Assembly (NCBI GenBank): GCA_905221605.1
Contig: CAJNDS010000202.1
Location: 184,001-248,000 of the forward strand
Reading direction: 5' to 3'
From: Symbiodinium natans
Taxonomy: Eukaryota > Sar > Dinophyceae > Suessiales > Symbiodiniaceae
Length of the DNA: 64,000 nucleotides
The notes below the pieces were generated by a model. The model searched no databases. It was not told where the DNA came from and was given only the letters and a program-made list of their open reading frames with translations. Below, in pieces: positions 34,379 to 44,782 of this stretch. The stretch's first letter is position 1. The number at the start of each line of letters is the position of its first letter. A program made the position numbers and the translations under genes.

Positions 34379-36342
34379 CTAGGAAAGCAAATGGGTCCAC
34401 AAGAGGAGCAGAAATATCTGCGCGTGGACAGCAAAGAAACAACAATAGCAGCAACAACACAACTTCTAAGAAAATCTTGGGCTTGGCGACGCCACCGTGC
34501 TGCTGCAAGTCTTTGGCCTGGACTGTTGTGTTGCCAGAGGTTCCGGGAACGAGGATGCGATGATCCGGGCTCACCACCATGAGCCTGCAGCTCAATCACG
34601 GCAGGGACCCGGTGTTGCTCCGGTGGATGAAGCACTTCGGCCACTTTCCCATTGGCTGCGATCACCTGGGCTCCTTGGAACAAAGACCTGGCTGGAACGA
34701 AGATCGTCCCAAACTCGCTGCTGATGACTTCGAAGAAGGTTTCCGGATGCACACAGCAGGAGCGCTGAAACGTGAGAGCTGAGTCCACTGCTTCAGGACA
34801 CTCGGCAAGTAAGGTATGCAAATCATTGATCGCCTTGTCAATGGCCTTCTCCAGATGTCTCGCTCTTTTACTCTGGGGCTCCTCAGAGGAAAGGCGTTCA
34901 GCCGGACGACGCTTGCGAGACAACTCTGCAAAGTTCGGATCCAGCTGCATGGCCTTGCTGCAGTCCTGAGCTGCCCTCTCATGCCAGCCAGCTTTCCCTG
35001 CACAGATGCCACAGAAGTACCATGTCCAAGGATTTCCGGTCTCCAGCCCGATGGATCTTTCAAAGTCCTCCATGGCTGCCTCGTACTTTGCCAAGTTTTG
35101 CTTGGCAAGACCCCGGCCGCGAAAAGCATCCGCCATAATGTTGCTCTTGGCATCGCCCCGGCTGTAAAAGGCAGCGGCATGTCTGGGGTTCAGCTCGATG
35201 GCCTTGTCGTAGTCCGCGATGGCCGCTTCATAGTTGCCCAACTTGTACTTGGCATCGCCCCTGTTTAAAAAATCAACGCTGCGCTCGTGGTCCAGCTCGA
35301 CGGCCTTGTAGTAGTCTGCGAAGGCGGCGCAAAACTTTCCCAACTTCCACTTGGCAACGTACCGCCGTTGAAAAGTAGCGGCATGTTTGGGGTTCAGCAA
35401 GATGGCCTTGTCGTAGTCTGCGATGGCAGCATCATAGTGGCCCAAGTTGTGCTTCGCAAGGCCTCGCCAGTGAAAAGTAGTGGCACGCTCAGGGTCCAGC
35501 TCGATGGCCTTGTCGCAGTCTGCTATGGCTTCTTCATACTTGCGCGAGTTGTAATTGGAAACACCCCGGCTGTGAAAAGCAGCGGCATGTTTGGGGTTCA
35601 GCTCGATGGCCCTGTCGTAGTCTGCGATGGCTTCTTCGTAGTTGCCCAAGTCGTGCTGGGCTACGCACCGGCTGTGAAAGGCGGTGGCATGTTTGTAGTT
35701 CAGCAAGATGGCCTTGTCGTAGTCTGCGATGGCTGCTTCATAGTTGCCCAAGTTGTACATAGCAAGGCCACGCCACTGAAAATTTGTGGCACGCTTGGGG
35801 TCCAGCTCGATGGCCTTGTTGCAGTCTGAGACGGCTGCTTCATAGTTGCCCATCTTGTACTTGGCCACACCCCGACTGAGAAAAGAAACGGCCCAAGTGG
35901 GGATCAGCTCGATGAACTTGTCACAGTCTGCGATGGCCGCTTCATAGTTGCCCAAGTTGTACTTAGCAAGCCCCCGCCAATGAAAAGCAGCGGCATTTTT
36001 GGGGTTCAGCTCGATGGCCTTGTCGTAGTCTGCGATGGCCGCTTCATAGTTGCCCAGCTTGTCCTTGGCATCGCCCCGACTGAGAAAAGCAGCGGCGTGC
36101 AAGGGGTTCAGCTCGATGGCCTTGTCGTAATCTGCGATGGCCGCTTCGTAGTTGCCCAACTTGTACTTGGCATCGCCCCGACTGAGAAAAGAAACGGCAT
36201 CATCGGGGTTCAGCTCGATGAACTTGTGCCAGACCAAGTTGTGCTGGTAATTGCGGCCGATCCTGTCAAACAAGAAAGGGTTGCGCTGGATAGAGTCAAC
36301 CATGGCGGAAAACTCCTGAGGCACGTTTTGGGCTCGGATCAT
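34240..36342 (-). CDS. TPR-repeat / Hint-domain fusion protein, frameshifted
   Basis: The chosen start is the first ATG after an in-frame TGA; an AG lies just upstream, so an earlier exon or a trans-splice acceptor is possible. Residues about 40-420 are roughly eleven near-identical 34-residue TPR units (YKLGNYEAAIADYDKAIELN), one truncated (RGDAKSNIMADAF), followed by two divergent units to about residue 500. TPRs form helical scaffolds that bind other proteins. A linker leads to a Cys and a Hint-like segment (FVPARSLFQGAQVIAANGKV, then AVIELQA). Near 34585 the frame shifts by one base; the other frame continues LMVVSPDHRILVPG and TTVQAKDLQQ to 34464. A GT-AG intron (34379-34463) leads to exon 34240-34378 (VILADGTRTTLTSVEWKN, then FLRPSAILMK) with a GC donor. 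Similar TPR and Hint-like domains are common in dinoflagellate proteomes as I know them. The frameshift is either an assembly error or decay. The last exon is not certain. Confidence 0.85.
34464..36342 (-). CDS. TPR-Hint gene, long exon
   Basis: About 1.88 kb without an intron, in contrast with the 20-60 nt exons of neighbouring genes. Coding is interrupted by a one-base shift at about 34583-34590. Confidence 0.85.
34990..36230 (-). repeat. Tandem 102-bp repeats coding TPR units
   Basis: DNA repeats with a 102-bp period carry the TPR array. The units are similar enough at DNA level to suggest recent expansion; one is shortened near 35.14 kb. Confidence 0.85.
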
Positions 36343-37278
36343 ACAGAGCTGCCACAGCCATGCAAAGTGACGATCATGTCACAGCATGCCGCACACAACC
36401 CTACCTAAAATCCATTCTTTACACCTCCAAAGCACATTGATGGTGCATCCTTCCCCCCTCTCACACTTCAGGTGGGAGACCCACTTGACCGAAGTCAATG
36501 GCAGGCCGCAGCTTTTGAGCTCAACCACTTTTGTCCATGGACATAAACTTACTGGGTTACTACCATCCGGATCAAACATGGCATGTCAGCTATACTTTCG
36601 ATGTCTGCTACGGTTCTGCCCAAAGCGATGGTTTTGTAAGCATTTTGCAACAGGAGAAGATCTCATGAGGGTCCAAGTTTTCGCCACAACTTGGCGATTT
36701 GTTCGCGCACTGCGCGTTTTCGCTTTGCTTGAGGGCGGATGGATCCTGACTTGAACGGCGCTCTCATCCTGAAAACGCTTCAGGACGCCACGTTTCTTTC
36801 TCTTGAATATCCCGGCCTGTGCTGGTGTCAGTGGTTCGCCTCATGGGCGTGCTTGGTGACTTCAGGGCTAAAGGGGGTCACCCTCAAGGATCTGCACCCA
36901 TTCAGAGTTCTTTCCCTCACAAGAGGAAGCACGGAAGTTCACTCATTGAGCCGCATCTGGAGATGCGAGGTATATTGAGCCACACCTACAGGCTGGCTCT
37001 AGGGCTTCAGACCCTAAGCCTAAACCGAGCTTTACAGCTCTAGGTGGCTTCGGTTGGAGTGGACAAAAGGGGCCTCAAAGGGCACAAGGAGATCCAAAGC
37101 TTGACCTCTTCCCACCCTGCACACCTCCTGCAGTTTCTTTCTTGTTGGTCCACCTGAGCCCCACGGCGGTGTAGGGCTTGTCTGAAAGAAGATCTCCGCT
37201 CCTCATAGGTACCACAGCCCACAGGTACCACAAAAGGAAGAGGACCTTAACCACACATCCCGTTGCTTCCCATCTGGC

Positions 37279-37320
37279 CTGGACCCGCGTGACGGCCGCC
37301 TGGGCCTTCTCTTGGGCTTC
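37279..37320 (-). CDS. WW/IQ-gene exon, IQ-like helix
   Basis: 14 codons, EAQEKAQAAVTRVQ. Ends right after the Q of an IQ-like motif with a GC donor; the next exon is not settled (candidate starts near 37176). Confidence 0.68.
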
Positions 37321-40300
37321 CTGGCGGAGGAGATGGAGGCGTTACTGGTTCTTGCACTCGAAGAATCCAATAAGGAAGTAAGAGCTCCCGGGGTAGTTTA
37401 AGGTATAGTGCGTAAGGAAGGGGTACTGGGCTCTCTGGGTTCTCTTGAAGGATGAAGGGAGTTGGTTCAGCCGAGGGCCTCTTTGATTGAATTGACATTT
37501 TGGGTAGCTCTGAGTACAGTTGTCCCTGGATTTTGAGGAGATACGCTTTAGTGATTACATAGGCTCCTCTATTCAGGGCAGTCTCCGAAGGCTAAGAGTT
37601 TGAATCGAGGTCACAGGAGCCTTCTGCCGCCGCTCGAGCTCCGTCGCGTTGACAACAGGGTCCTTGGGGGGGGCGAGGCATGGGCAATGGCAAGCTTCCA
37701 AAGCTTTGTAGGAAAAGTATGTTTTAGCTCTAAGTCTCCGCTGGCTCTGATCTTGAGGGTTACGGTTCAGGGTTCGCAGGAATCTTCCGAGAATCTTGGA
37801 AGAAGCAGCTGTTGGGGCAAAGCTGATCGCCATCTCAAGTTTGGGCCCTGCCTCGTGTAAACTTAGGCTGATGCTCTTCGCAAGTGGATGTGCGTTAGAG
37901 ACACAAAGACATGGGTACAGCTAACATGAACACCGGCCGAGGTTCTTCCACACTATCTCAAAGAGCTAACAGCAATATTCGGGCTTTTAGCTGCTGCGAT
38001 CTGAGATAAGTCTGGACATTCGGGTCACGATTCAACGACTTCCTGTATTCCTCAATCCCTTTAGCTGCACTGAGAAGTCATTATGACCGCGTGTTCCCCG
38101 AGCGCTCGAAACTCAAGCCCAAATCAAAGGCGAGACCCGAAGTTCTCCTCGACAGGAGTGGAATCCAAATCCAAACACCTCCGGGGCCGTCGCCGAGGCC
38201 CGCGGGGCCAGGGCAAGCAATGGCAGCTTCTCCTTCATCATGTTGACGAACCTGCTTGGGTGCCATTTTTGGGGTTTGGGGTTTAGCAAGCCCTCCTTTG
38301 GGTTTAGGTTCCGGTGCAATTTTGGGTTTTGTGGGTGTTAGGGTTTGGCAAGCCCTTACTTTGGTGCGAATGCTGGGCTTGGTGTGGTGGATGACCCCCT
38401 TCAGCTCAAGCCGACCTAAACCCTAAACCCTAGACCGTAAACCCTGAACCCTAAACCCTAAACCCTCTAGGACCTGAACCCCCGATGCCCCTTCGTGCGA
38501 ATACTGTGGACTCCCACACCTCCTAACTTGGGAGGTTATGGGTACTTACAACCCCAATTATAACTATCTGAACCTACATAGCAAGTACAAGTAGCTTTGC
38601 CGATTCTTTTTGAAATGGGATGCATGGCGACCCACAACGAAAACCCAGCCGTTGAACATGGGACCTAATTTTGTATGGCATCCCCAACTGAATCTTGTGG
38701 AAGGGTTTAGGGTTTAGGGTTTAGGGCTTAAGGTTTAGGGTTTAGGGTTTACGGCTTCGGGGAACCAACTCCCCCCAAGAATCTTAAACTTCGACACCCT
38801 AACCCATCTCTCACGGGCCTGATTCTTGTATAGAGGCTGTGGTACGTCGTGTGGCGTGGATCATCGAACAGACTCTCCTCTGTCTTCCGGTTGAAGTAGA
38901 ACCTTTTCGCTTGGGGTTTAGGGTTTAGGGACGCCCCACCACGTGACGGCTTCGGACATGTCAGGTTTGCGGAACAGAGCATCTGTGGATGCAAGTCGCC
39001 AGGCGACGATGCCACGGACATGCTGCTGAAGGAGTAGCTGCAGTTTGCCACTGTGCGAACCTACCGCATCAGACTGCTGTTGCCGAAAGTGCTAGGAAGG
39101 AGGGAAGGTTTGGTTTAGGGTTTCGAGTACCGGCCCAGTCCATTCTAGGGGTTGTACATTGGACCCTTAAGGTTTGTATCGTTGGGTTTTGGGGACCCTT
39201 TGAAAAGATGCCCAAGAGAAGATAAGGGGCATACTAGAAGTAATTAAGGGGAACCTTTAGGGGTACAGCCTTAGGGGTGCGAGTCTCAATCCCTTGATCC
39301 ATCTGACAAGCAGGTCAGCATCTAAGCTGATGGCTTCTGGCCCGTGTCGTCGTAAAGCTCCATCCAGTTCGCCCTCGGCACGTGCATTGCACTAAGACAC
39401 GTGGACCATCGCCCAAAACACCAAAGCATAAACAGCCAACCTGACCCTAAGAACATTGGCCTTCAACACGGGTTCGCTTTATAAAGGACCCTCATACCTG
39501 AATATAGCCCCAAGATACCCTAATACGAGCCCCCTACCAAACCCTACTTAAAGAGGCAACCAACCAATGTAAGGCTTGCTTGGGGAAATTTTGGTTGCGG
39601 GTCTCTTTGGGGTGGGGACTCAGACTTCTTGCAAGCTGCAAATTGCCGAAGCACTTGCTCAGAAGAGATGGCCCACCTAGGGTTTAGGGTTTAGGGTTTA
39701 AGGTTTACGGTTTAGGGTTTGGGGTTCTTCCGGAATCCCTGGGCAGCACCCGACATGCGTCAGCACGGTGTACCAATGCCGGGGAGCCCAACCGAAAACG
39801 AACTGAAGCCCTCTTTCGTCCACCCTTGCCAGGGCCACAACAGGTTGGCACGGATCTTCTCCTCCATTTCGGCCTCAGCTGGGTTTAGGGTTCAGGGTCT
39901 AGGGTTTATAGTGTTTAGGGTTTAGGGTTTAGTTAGGGTGGGCTTCGACAGCTTCATGACTCTTCACATGTAGCTCACCAGGTAGCTACCATTGTGGGAA
40001 GCACGACTGCCAACCACGGCGAGTCCCGAAATCTCGTGGGCGATGCTGGAAGCCCTTACTTGCTCAAAAGGAGAAGGCCAACCAAACGCACTGCATAATT
40101 CTATCTTAGTAGCATATTAGGCCTAATATTGGGCCTAAAACTCTACATGGAAGACGTTCAGTTATTAGGGTCCCAGTTGTAGTAGGATCCCCCCCAGCAT
40201 GTGTTTGGACCCCGTCCCTGGGTACGATGCGACAGGGCCTCATGCGTTTCCGACAATTTGGCCCGTTCTGGGTTCCTGTAAAGGGTGATGTGTGCCTTTT

Positions 40301-43300
40301 GGTGTTTTGGGGGAGGGGTGATTTGGGTGGGGGGGGGAACCTAAACTATGTATTCAGGGTATCCTGAAAAGGAGACAACCCCTAAACCCTGAAGCCTAAA
40401 CCCTAAACCCGAACGCCCTAAACCCTAACCCCACATCCCTTTGATGGGTGGCGGGCCAACTCCTCATCGATGTCCCAGAAGCCACCAGCTTTCAGGGCGC
40501 GCCTGGCATCTTTCTTTCGGGGACTCAGAGCCCCTACAGTTTAGGGTTTAGGGTTTAGCGCATTTTGATGTTCCCCCTGAAGCAAACAGTCCTTAAGAGG
40601 GATTTTGATCGGGGGTACGATAATCCCTATCATGTTAGTATAAGGGGAACATCCCCTACACGGTTGAGGTAAACCCCCCCAAAACATGCAACACATGCAC
40701 TTTTTATAGGTTCTGGGCTATTTCTTACGTACTTTGGAGGGTCGAGGAAAGCCCTTATCCCCTGTAAGCCCTTTAAGCCCTAAACCCAGCTTCGGGCGCA
40801 GGGCATTATAGGGCCTCTCGGCCCCTAGCAGCTTTCGATGGAGAGCCCACTCCGCCCCTTGCCTAGGGTTTAGGGTTTAGGGTTTAGGGTTCAGGGTTTA
40901 GGGTTTAGGGTTTAGGGGTAGGGTTTAGGGTTTAGGGTTTAGGGTTTAGGGTTTAGGGTTTAGGGTTTAGGGTTTAGGGTTTAGGGTTTAGGGTTAGGGG
41001 TTAGGGTTTAGGGGGTTTAGTTTAGGGTTAGGGTTTTAGGGTAGGGTTTAGGGTTTAGGGTTTAGGGTTTAGGGTTTAGGGTTTAGGGTTTAGGGTTTAG
41101 GGTTTAGGGTTTAGGGTTTTAGGGTTTAGGGTTTAGGGTTTAGACCACTCCAAAGGCAGACCCCGGGTGGGTTTGCGGGGGGTTGGCGTTCAGGGCTGCG
41201 CCGAAGAGACATCTTCAAGCCCTAGCCTGGCAACCTTCTAAGTAAGTCTGTAGAGTTTCTCTGGGGGCCTGGGAATGAAAAGGCCGAGCCTTTTTTTTTT
41301 TTGCGACTTGATGTTTCAGAAGGGAATCCAAGCCTCAAAGATGCGCCCCGCCCCCAGACATCCCTGAGCTCACAGGCTTGAACTAACAACTAACTGCAAC
41401 CGTCAACCCCGTCATCTCTGCAGCAGTCTTAGGGCTGAGACTGCTGGAGGACTGATTGCTTCAGTTGGATCACCCCCCCCCCCCCCCCCCCCTCCCCCCC
41501 CCCCCTCCCCCCCCCCCCCCTCCCCCCCCCCCCCTCCCCCCCCCCCCCCTCCCCCCCCCCCCCCCCCCTCCCCCCCCCCCCCTCCCCCTCCCCCCCCCCC
41601 CCTCCCCCCCCCCCCCCTCCCCCCCCCCCCCCCCTCCCCCCCCCCCCCTCCCCCCCCCCCCCCCACCGTATGTTGAAAAGCCAGGAAAGCCAGAACTCGA
41701 AGGCCTTGCCTCCAGTAGTTGGCGATTTCTACAAATTCCTGGCCCAGGGCTGACTTCACTGGCTGGGCTGCCAAGGTCCACAGTAGCCTAAGCCTAAGAC
41801 AAAAGGGGTACTATTGTTACTCTTGCTAATATTTGTATTGCTATTAATATGTTTTTAAAAGGGCTGCCCTTTCGTTGGGCTCCTTTCTGACTCTCAGATG
41901 TACACAGGAGCAGTCGTCTGCACGCTCGGGCTGTCAGTCTTTGTCATGCCGCCCCTTCGACTTATTATTTAAAGGAAACAACGGCTCTGATTGTTTCACC
42001 CAATCCTAACGACCTCCGCGTCACTGCCGCCCCTATTGAAAAAACAAAAAATCCGCAACTCACCAAAAGATCGCTACCGGCTTAGCACTAACACCCTCTT
42101 AACCTTTTCCATCTTCTTTTGTTTTTTTTGGGCTCTTTGCTGAGCCACATCTCGTCCTGATCCATGGGATGCTTCCACAGCGACTCCCTCAGGTTCGTGT
42201 TGTAGAAGTAGGTGCGCCCTGGGCAGGAATCCCCAGCTTTCGGAACTGAGGTTCGATGCCATTTCTACCCCTGCTGACATATTCTCACAGTTTCGCATGA
42301 GGAAGGGCCAAGGCATCAGGGTACCCAGGTAACGTCAACGTTCCGAGGTCCTGAACCCTAAGGTTTCTCCTGCGTCTGCGTGCTGAAGTAACGAGAGCCG
42401 AAGCAAGTGGCTTTGGGACTTGCCGTGCGTCGACGGCGTTTATGGTCTTGCTGCAGGGCGGTCACTTCAGGGACGAACTTACGATTTCCTTGTGGCCCCA
42501 CTAATACTAAATACTCCCATTATAGCTATATTAGAGCATATGGGAGGGGGAGTTTGATATTCGGGGGTAGGGTGTAGGGGATGTTTAAATCAAGGGGAGG
42601 GGATTGAGGAGACTTCGAATGGCACAACAACCTCACACCCAGCACCCACTAAGAGCCCAGCCGTTGGCGTCCACGTGCTCCGTCCAACCCGGAGGAAGGG
42701 GTGCATTGTAGGCCTGACGGATCAGGCGAGCAGGAGGGTTTGCCCACGGCCGCTGCGGGAAACCTACTCCTCTGCAAGAAACATGAGGAGAAGCACCGCC
42801 AGAAAAGAATGTGTTCTTTTTGGGGCCAGAAAAGACAACTGCACACTGCTCAAGTGCCCGTTTGCGTGCTAACACTAGTAGCCAGGGTTCTTCAGGCGCA
42901 AATGACCATATAGGGTTATATAGGATTCGGACCAACTTCAAAAATAGTCCAAATCAACCCCAGCTCGGAGAGAACGCAGGAGTACCAAGAGTTCTCACCT
43001 CGAAGCCTGGTCCCGAAAGCATCCCACAAAAAGGTGTGGTCTTTAACCGTAACCAGGCGAAGCATACCCTAAAAACCGTAAGCCCTAAACCCTAGACCCT
43101 AGATCCTAAACCCTAGACCCTACCCACGAGCCACTTTCTTCCGATTTTCGTTTCTTTTGGGCGGCGAAACAACTGGAGCTTGCAATCTCCGGGGTGCAGG
43201 TTCGGCGCTGGAGCCTCCTCGGCAATCCAGACCATGTCGGCTTCCCGAACATGGTCAATGCCGAGGCTGTGCACCTCAAGCACAGGAGGTTGCAACCTTT

Positions 43301-43457
43301 GAAGACCGTTTATGCACGTAAAAACGTGCAGCTCGACAAACATCACGGGGCCATGCTCCTAGAGGTTCACATCCTTTGGGGTTGATGCGCTGTTCCCATG
43401 CCGTCGGAAAGTGTTCTCCAAGCTCACTGCGTAGGACAGCATCTCGAGGACATTGGC
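37279..43457 (-). CDS. WW-domain protein with IQ-like C-terminal part, multi-exon, partial
   Basis: Exons on the minus strand: 43428-43457, 43215-43274, 42662-42713, 42157-42218, 41705-41738, 40823-40857, 40457-40502, 39836-39873, 39338-39373, 38819-38902, 37621-37662, 37279-37320. The first six join in phase: EMLSYA, VHSLGID, WIAEE, APLPPGWTEHVDANG, RTYFYNTNLRESLWKHPMDQ. This is a WW domain preceded by the helical YAxxLGID/WIAxE segment seen in CEP164-like centriolar WW proteins. A second WW domain is split over 39338-39373 (WANWMELYDDTGQ) and 38819-38902 (FYFNRKTEESLFDDPR); its second Trp is replaced by Phe. Late exons carry AAVTRVQ, an IQ-like helix. WW domains bind proline-rich peptides. 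A flagellar or basal-body role is inference from the family resemblance. Exons between 38.8 and 37.7 kb and the stop were not resolved. Confidence 0.82.
37621..37662 (-). CDS. WW/IQ-gene exon
   Basis: 14 codons, DPVVNATELERRQK; AG|G acceptor, GC donor, phase 0 into 37279-37320. Confidence 0.7.
38819..38902 (-). CDS. WW-gene exon, second half of WW2
   Basis: Starts by completing the split Gln, then FYFNRKTEESLFDDPR. The position of the second Trp is Phe. GC donor. Confidence 0.85.
39338..39373 (-). CDS. WW-gene exon, first half of WW2
   Basis: ANWMELYDDTG plus two bases of Gln. GA donor. Confidence 0.85.
39836..39873 (-). CDS. WW-gene exon before WW2
   Basis: AEMEEKIRANLL plus two bases of Trp; AG|G acceptor and GC donor, in phase with 39338-39373. 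Confidence 0.75.
40457..40502 (-). CDS. WW-gene exon
   Basis: ALKAGGFWDIDEEL after AG|G. Phase to the previous exon does not match, so an exon may lie between. Confidence 0.55.
40565..40657. mobile_element. Palindromic element, family 7
   Basis: GATGTTCCCCCT and AGGGGAACATC ends with an AT-rich core. Confidence 0.68.
40823..40857 (-). CDS. WW-gene exon
   Basis: GAEWALHRKLLG after AG|G, in phase with 41705-41738. GC donor chosen by rule only. Confidence 0.6.
40864..41141 (+). repeat. Interstitial telomere-like (TTTAGGG)n array
   Basis: About 278 bp with a few shortened units around 40990-41050. Inside the WW-gene intron between 40857 and 41705. Confidence 0.97.
41471..41664 (+). repeat. Nearly pure C tract with spaced T
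   Basis: About 190 bp of C runs of roughly 5-20 separated by single T. On the minus strand it is G-rich and could form G-quadruplexes. Lies in the WW-gene intron just before exon 41705-41738. Confidence 0.97.
41705..41738 (-). CDS. WW-gene exon
   Basis: EFVEIANYWRQ, in phase after WW1. GC donor. Confidence 0.8.
42157..42218 (-). CDS. WW-gene exon, second half of WW1
   Basis: RTYFYNTNLRESLWKHPMDQ, with the aromatic pair, Asn, second Trp and Pro. GA donor. Confidence 0.93.
42662..42713 (-). CDS. WW-gene exon, first half of WW1
   Basis: AYNAPLPPGWTEHVDAN, containing the LPxGW signature and first Trp. GC donor. Confidence 0.92.
43215..43274 (-). CDS. WW-gene exon
   Basis: 20 codons, VHSLGIDHVREADMVWIAEE. 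GC donor. Confidence 0.88.
43428..43457 (-). CDS. WW-gene exon
   Basis: ANVLEMLSYA; AG|G acceptor, GT donor (GTGAGC). In phase with 43215-43274. Confidence 0.75.
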
Positions 43458-43486
43458 CTGAAGCTGATGTTTCCCGCAACGGCTTC

Positions 43487-43637
43487 GGTTGGAGGTTCAT
43501 GAGACTCAATAACCACTCATAACTGGGCTTATCACCCTACTTATAATAGGGATAACCCCTATGAGGCCCTTTAGGGGTATTATATGGTTATAAGTACAGT
43601 TCTAATTGGTTAGTAAGTACCACAAACTCCAAGTATT
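43487..43637. mobile_element. Palindromic element, family 5
   Basis: GGAGGTTCATGAGACT at one end, TAAGTACCACAAACTCCAAG at the other; nested AT-rich hairpin in the centre. Directly upstream of the first WW-gene exon found. Confidence 0.68.
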
Positions 43638-44097
43638 ATAACAAGGGGCAATGGTAGGTCTGAAGTGGCTTGACATGGCTTAGCCAATGAGGCACGACAG
43701 AGTTTGCTTCGCGGACTTGTTGAGACAGAGGCCTTCGGCTCATAGCAGTGAGGGCCCTATCTTGCGAAGGTGGGCTTCATGGAACATCTTTCCAACAAAA
43801 AACAGCTCTCCGCTTCTAGAACAACCAGCAACCCGCGCCCCCGTCCGCCCCTTTCATACCAGAGCAGAAAGTAAGGGCCGGGGACTGAAGATCCTGGAAC
43901 CTCTGCGGCCCTAAACGCAAATCTTCTGAAATCAGCCGAACTCAAATATCTCTGAAGCACTCTTGTTCTAAGGGATCTTCACGAGGCCTACACACCCAAG
44001 AGTCAAAAGCCTTAGGCGGTCCAGGCTGAGTCCTTTAGTCCAAGTCCTGAAGTCGAGGACTAGTGAACCCACTCCGAAACTCAGGGACTGGATGTAG

Positions 44098-44226
44098 CAG
44101 ATGGGGGTTTCTGAAAAAGTATGGGTACCCTTTTTTGGGGTCCCTTTTTAAGGGATTCTCTCTATTTGGGGGTATAAAAAAGAGGTACCCCCCCCCCCCC
44201 CCCCATTTTGGGAGAATGCCCATATA
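44098..44226. mobile_element. Palindromic element, family 6 (GGGGGTTTCTGAAAA)
   Basis: Contains inverted TATGGGTACCC/GGTACCCC and AATCCCTTAAAAAGGGACCCC type blocks. Full-length related copy at 48792-48908. Confidence 0.72.
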
Positions 44227-44727
44227 CAGAGAGGGCTTGTAACCTAGCTCCCCGTTCTAGTCTCCCTGAAGCCTGCCTTCCTCATCATGGCCCCTCCACC
44301 CGCGCCCCTGCGGACAGGTCCGACACTGCGGGTCACATGCTTGGGAGCCCACGGCTGCGAGAGAAGATGTCTGCTAACTTACTTCCCTTCTCAGCCCAAC
44401 GCGCTGCCCAGGTTGAACCCTAAAGCCATGAAGTCGCCCAAGCCCTTCAAAGCCCTGAACTCCCAAAGCAACCTTGCCTGGACGCCCTAAGCCCTAAGCC
44501 TTAAGCTTCCCTTTTGGCAAGCACTGGGCCAAGGCCTGAGCAGGCTGATTTCGGGCCTAAGGAATGTAAGAAAAGGGCAGCTGGAACAACTCACAGTGAC
44601 GCCATGTGGTGGTTTTAAGGCATAGGCAAACCCCCAGCAAAAGTAGTTCGCTACGGGTTTTTCTAGGCTGCGGAGGGGGGGTGAAAGCCTGCTAGAATGT
44701 GAAGGTTGAAGCTGGCCAGTCTTCTGC

Positions 44728-44782
44728 CCTCTGGAGGCTGACGGTAGATGTTGTGTGTTGTGGGCTTTGAGATGTTGCGCGC
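44728..44782 (-). CDS. Candidate exon between the unrecognised gene and the WW gene
   Basis: ARNISKPTTHNIYRQPPE after AG|G, before a GC donor. Phase does not fit directly to 45852-45888 or 43428-43457. Confidence 0.45.

Noticed and set aside
34816-36408. Plus-strand ORFs rich in VQLDGLVVVCDG repeats
   Set aside because: Antisense shadow of the 102-bp TPR repeats.
38940-39055. Minus-strand open stretch reading LLLQQHVRGIVAWRLASTD, IQ-like
   Set aside because: It lies inside the intron joining the two halves of the second WW domain (39338 to 38902), which fit in phase without it.
41412-41791. Long ORFs of poly-Pro or poly-Gly
   Set aside because: They are translations of the C/G homopolymer tract; only 41705-41738 has splice and phase support.
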